NCBI GenBank assembly: GCA_002353815.1
Contig: DEKK01000009.1
Coordinates: 87,054-93,431, forward strand
Length of the DNA: 6,378 nt
Direction: 5' to 3'
From: Bifidobacteriaceae bacterium UBA2724
GTDB lineage: Bacteria; Actinomycetota; Actinomycetes; Actinomycetales; Bifidobacteriaceae
The position numbers were made by a program, and so were the translations under genes. Shown piece by piece: positions 4,874-6,378 of this stretch (positions within the stretch are counted from its first letter, which is position 1; every line of letters starts with the position of its first letter). The notes beneath the pieces are model-generated. The model saw only the letters and a program-made list of their open reading frames with translations. It did not search any database and was not told the origin of the DNA.

Positions 4874-6180
4874 TAGCGCAGGATGGCGTCGATCGCCGCA
4901 TCCATGTGCTGCGCGGCGGTTGCCTCGTCCTGCGCGGCGTCGTCCATGCGCCGCTCGGCCTGTTCGATGCGTGCCGATGGCGGGGTCTGGGCGGCGTCGG
5001 AATACTTGTCTGCGGCGCCGAGGATATGGTCGGTGGACTTGCTCGCCCTCATGGCGAGGGTCGCAATCGCCTTGGCCGGCGAAACGGCGGCGCTCGCAAG
5101 ATACGCGTCGATCCTGTCCGCGGCCTTGTCATACGACTCTGCGGCGGACTTCATGTGCTTGCGGGCCTTCTTGAGGTACTTCGCAGACATCGGCGTGATG
5201 CTGTATCCATCGATGGACGGCAGCGCGCCTTTCGATTCGTCGAGCGCCTCTTCGTAGGCGTCCGCCACCGCGAGGCAGTTCTTCGCGGCCTGGCGGAAGC
5301 TGTCGCGTGCCTTGGCAAGATGGCGCGCCGACTCTGCGTCCAGAGACGCAAAGGCTGCGTCGGACGTTTCGGTAGCCGCGTCGGACGGCGCGGCGTTGGA
5401 TGGCGCGGCGTTGGATGGCGTGGCATCGGATTCCGCGGTGGCATCGAGCTGCGCGGTGGCATCCAGCCTCTCGGCGGCCAGGGCGGAGGTCGGGGCGGCG
5501 GTCAGATCGTCGAACGGCGTCGTGCCATCCGGCACAACGTGCGGGGCCTGTCGCTCGGAACCACCGGCGTCGTGTGCATCCTCGAGGGCGATCGTCTCGG
5601 CGTCCGCCTGGGCGTGCTTGGCCTTGTGCCATTCGGATTCCGCCGTTTCGGGATCCTTTATATGCGCCTGGCGCTCCTGATACGCCGCGCGGGCTTTCTC
5701 AACGAGTCCGGAGGATGTGAGCACGCGCACCGTGGCGCTCGGCACATAGCTGGGCACACCGGTCGGGTCGTCGGTGAAAATCTGCAGCTGTTGGTTCGCG
5801 AAGAACCGGGCTTTCACCGACGGACGGCTCGTCGCCTCGCTGATGTAGGCGCGGTGGATTGTTTCGTCGTGGGTTTCGTCGGCGATCGCCTTCAGCAGCG
5901 GAAAATACGGCGAGCTCGCATCAAGGTCGCCGATTTTGCCCAGCAGGCGCACCGCGTCCAGGTCGTTGATGAAGAAGCTCTTCGGCCGGTTCGTGGCATG
6001 GAGAAGCGCCATCAGCACGCCGCTCAGCGCGCCGATGCATCGGGTGCCGCACGGCGCACCGCCATATTCCGTTGCGGTACCGTCGGACCAGGCCCACCCC
6101 ATGGCCGTGTCATCGGGCGAAGCCGTTGCGAAAACGGTGATTGTGTCGGCAGAGTTGCTTTCCGTGGCGAATCCTTCCAT
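4873..6180 (-). CDS. Degenerate RNase H-fold paralogue (probable pseudo-enzyme) with Ala-rich helical C-terminal region
   Basis: No known family function is recognised. Residues ~12-130 align with the adjacent RNase HI: TITV (13-16), AMGWAW (26-31), IGAL-GVL-AL (49-59) and LLKAI (95-99) match in order. Catalytic positions are mostly gone: D9 is T19, E46 is A51, H124 is A116 and D134 is F126; only D68 appears kept, as D73. The basic substrate-binding handle is also missing. Hydrolysis of RNA/DNA hybrids is therefore unlikely. Residues ~155-205 are charged and helical, ~225-275 are low-complexity (LDATA and PSNAA repeats), and 280-435 are strongly helical and Ala-rich. The frame is intact over 435 codons with ordinary codon use, so it is not decaying. 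The ATG at 6180 has only a weak AGGT upstream; GAAGGA falls inside codons 2-3. It precedes the RNase HI gene by 78 bp on the same strand. A binding, scaffold or regulatory role is inference. Confidence 0.85.
   Translation of the reverse strand: MEGFATESNSADTITVFATASPDDTAMGWAWSDGTATEYGGAPCGTRCIGALSGVLMALLHATNRPKSFFINDLDAVRLLGKIGDLDASSPYFPLLKAIADETHDETIHRAYISEATSRPSVKARFFANQQLQIFTDDPTGVPSYVPSATVRVLTSSGLVEKARAAYQERQAHIKDPETAESEWHKAKHAQADAETIALEDAHDAGGSERQAPHVVPDGTTPFDDLTAAPTSALAAERLDATAQLDATAESDATPSNAAPSNAAPSDAATETSDAAFASLDAESARHLAKARDSFRQAAKNCLAVADAYEEALDESKGALPSIDGYSITPMSAKYLKKARKHMKSAAESYDKAADRIDAYLASAAVSPAKAIATLAMRASKSTDHILGAADKYSDAAQTPPSARIEQAERRMDDAAQDEATAAQHMDAAIDAILR
5387..5463 (-). repeat. 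Short in-frame tandem repeats in the linker of the degenerate RNase H paralogue
   Basis: A perfect 15-bp tandem duplication (5387-5401 and 5402-5416) encodes PSNAA twice, with a diverged third copy PSDAA. Next to it a 12-bp block recurs at 18-bp spacing (5434-5445 and 5452-5463), encoding LDATAQ/LDATAE. Units are multiples of three, so slippage would change linker length without breaking the frame. Confidence 0.7.
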
Positions 6181-6243
6181 GCGACCTGTGGTACGAAGAA
6201 ATGGCGTGCGTCGATGCCTGTCGGCGTCGGCGACAAGGTAACC

Positions 6244-6249
6244 ATTCTA
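6244..6249 (-). promoter_or_regulatory. Candidate -10 element for the degenerate RNase H paralogue gene
   Basis: TAGAAT on the minus strand matches five of six consensus -10 bases and would start transcription near 6237, leaving a ~57-nt leader before the ATG at 6180. No clear -35 is found. It overlaps the ATG proposed for the divergent plus-strand frame. Confidence 0.3.
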
Positions 6250-6378
6250 TGGAGTCGTGGGACGAATGGGGAGAGGCTCACACGAAAACCCTCATTTTGC
6301 CCACAATTCGTTCACTTTCGCAGCGTCGCGAAATGTGGCGAGCGGCGTTGCACAGACAGGGCGTTTATCGGCTACCTG
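6249..6378 (+). CDS. Possible start of a divergent gene, cut off by window edge
   Basis: From the ATG at 6249 the plus strand is open for 43 codons to the window end, beginning MESWDEWGEAHTKTL and continuing with a basic, Trp- and Arg-containing stretch. AAGG at 6235-6238, 10 nt upstream, could serve as ribosome binding site. The same frame has an earlier ATG at 6201 without a well-placed site. An open frame this short is weak evidence in GC-rich DNA. The composition looks like protein, but no family is recognised. If real, it would be transcribed divergently from the minus-strand cluster. Confidence 0.4.
   Translation, partial: MESWDEWGEAHTKTLILPTIRSLSQRREMWRAALHRQGVYRLP

Noticed and set aside
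4873..6180. Calling the degenerate RNase H gene a pseudogene
   Set aside because: The frame is intact over 435 codons with ordinary codon bias and an orderly helical C-terminal region. Loss of catalytic residues without frame damage points to a functional non-enzyme.

Overview
This window looks like chromosomal DNA from a high-GC actinobacterium, most probably Bifidobacterium. The reasons are the strong G/C third-position codon bias, a RpiA protein of actinobacterial type, and a secreted CAP protein followed by a string of group-4 bacterial Ig-like repeats, an architecture familiar from bifidobacterial surface proteins. The genus is inferred from protein style, not from a marker gene. No rRNA, tRNA, CRISPR array, transposase or phage gene was seen.

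Layout. All four well-supported genes lie on the minus strand, so transcription runs from high to low coordinates. (1) 6180-4873: an unrecognised 435-residue protein whose first ~130 residues are a degenerate RNase H fold that has lost most catalytic residues; the rest is Ala-rich linker and helical sequence. (2) 4794-3646: an RNase HI with a complete catalytic set (D9, E46, D68, H124, D134) and a ~230-residue C-terminal extension of disordered linker plus coiled coil, ending in QSALF, which resembles a DNA sliding-clamp binding motif. (3) 3573-2875: rpiA, ribose-5-phosphate isomerase A. (4) An intergenic region of about 510 bp with a 17-bp perfect hairpin, a cluster of GGATAT boxes and a second long hairpin. 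(5) 2363-1: a secreted CAP-domain/Ig-repeat surface protein that runs off the left edge; it is the longest gene here. At the right edge a short plus-strand reading frame (6249-6378) is open to the end and may be the start of a divergent gene.

How the parts relate. The two RNase H-like genes are adjacent, co-oriented and recognisably paralogous (shared TITV, AMGWAW and IGxL...VLxAL blocks), so they look like an ancient duplication in which one copy stayed an enzyme and the other became a probable pseudo-enzyme. rpiA follows 72 bp downstream with its own ribosome binding site and a 16-bp palindrome in front of it. It may be read through from the RNase H genes or separately controlled; functionally it belongs to the pentose phosphate interconversions that feed the bifidobacterial phosphoketolase pathway. 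The surface protein is separated from rpiA by a terminator-like hairpin and probably has its own promoter and a structured leader.

The most unusual content is the active/inactive RNase H pair with long coiled-coil tails, and the possible clamp-binding tail on the active copy.
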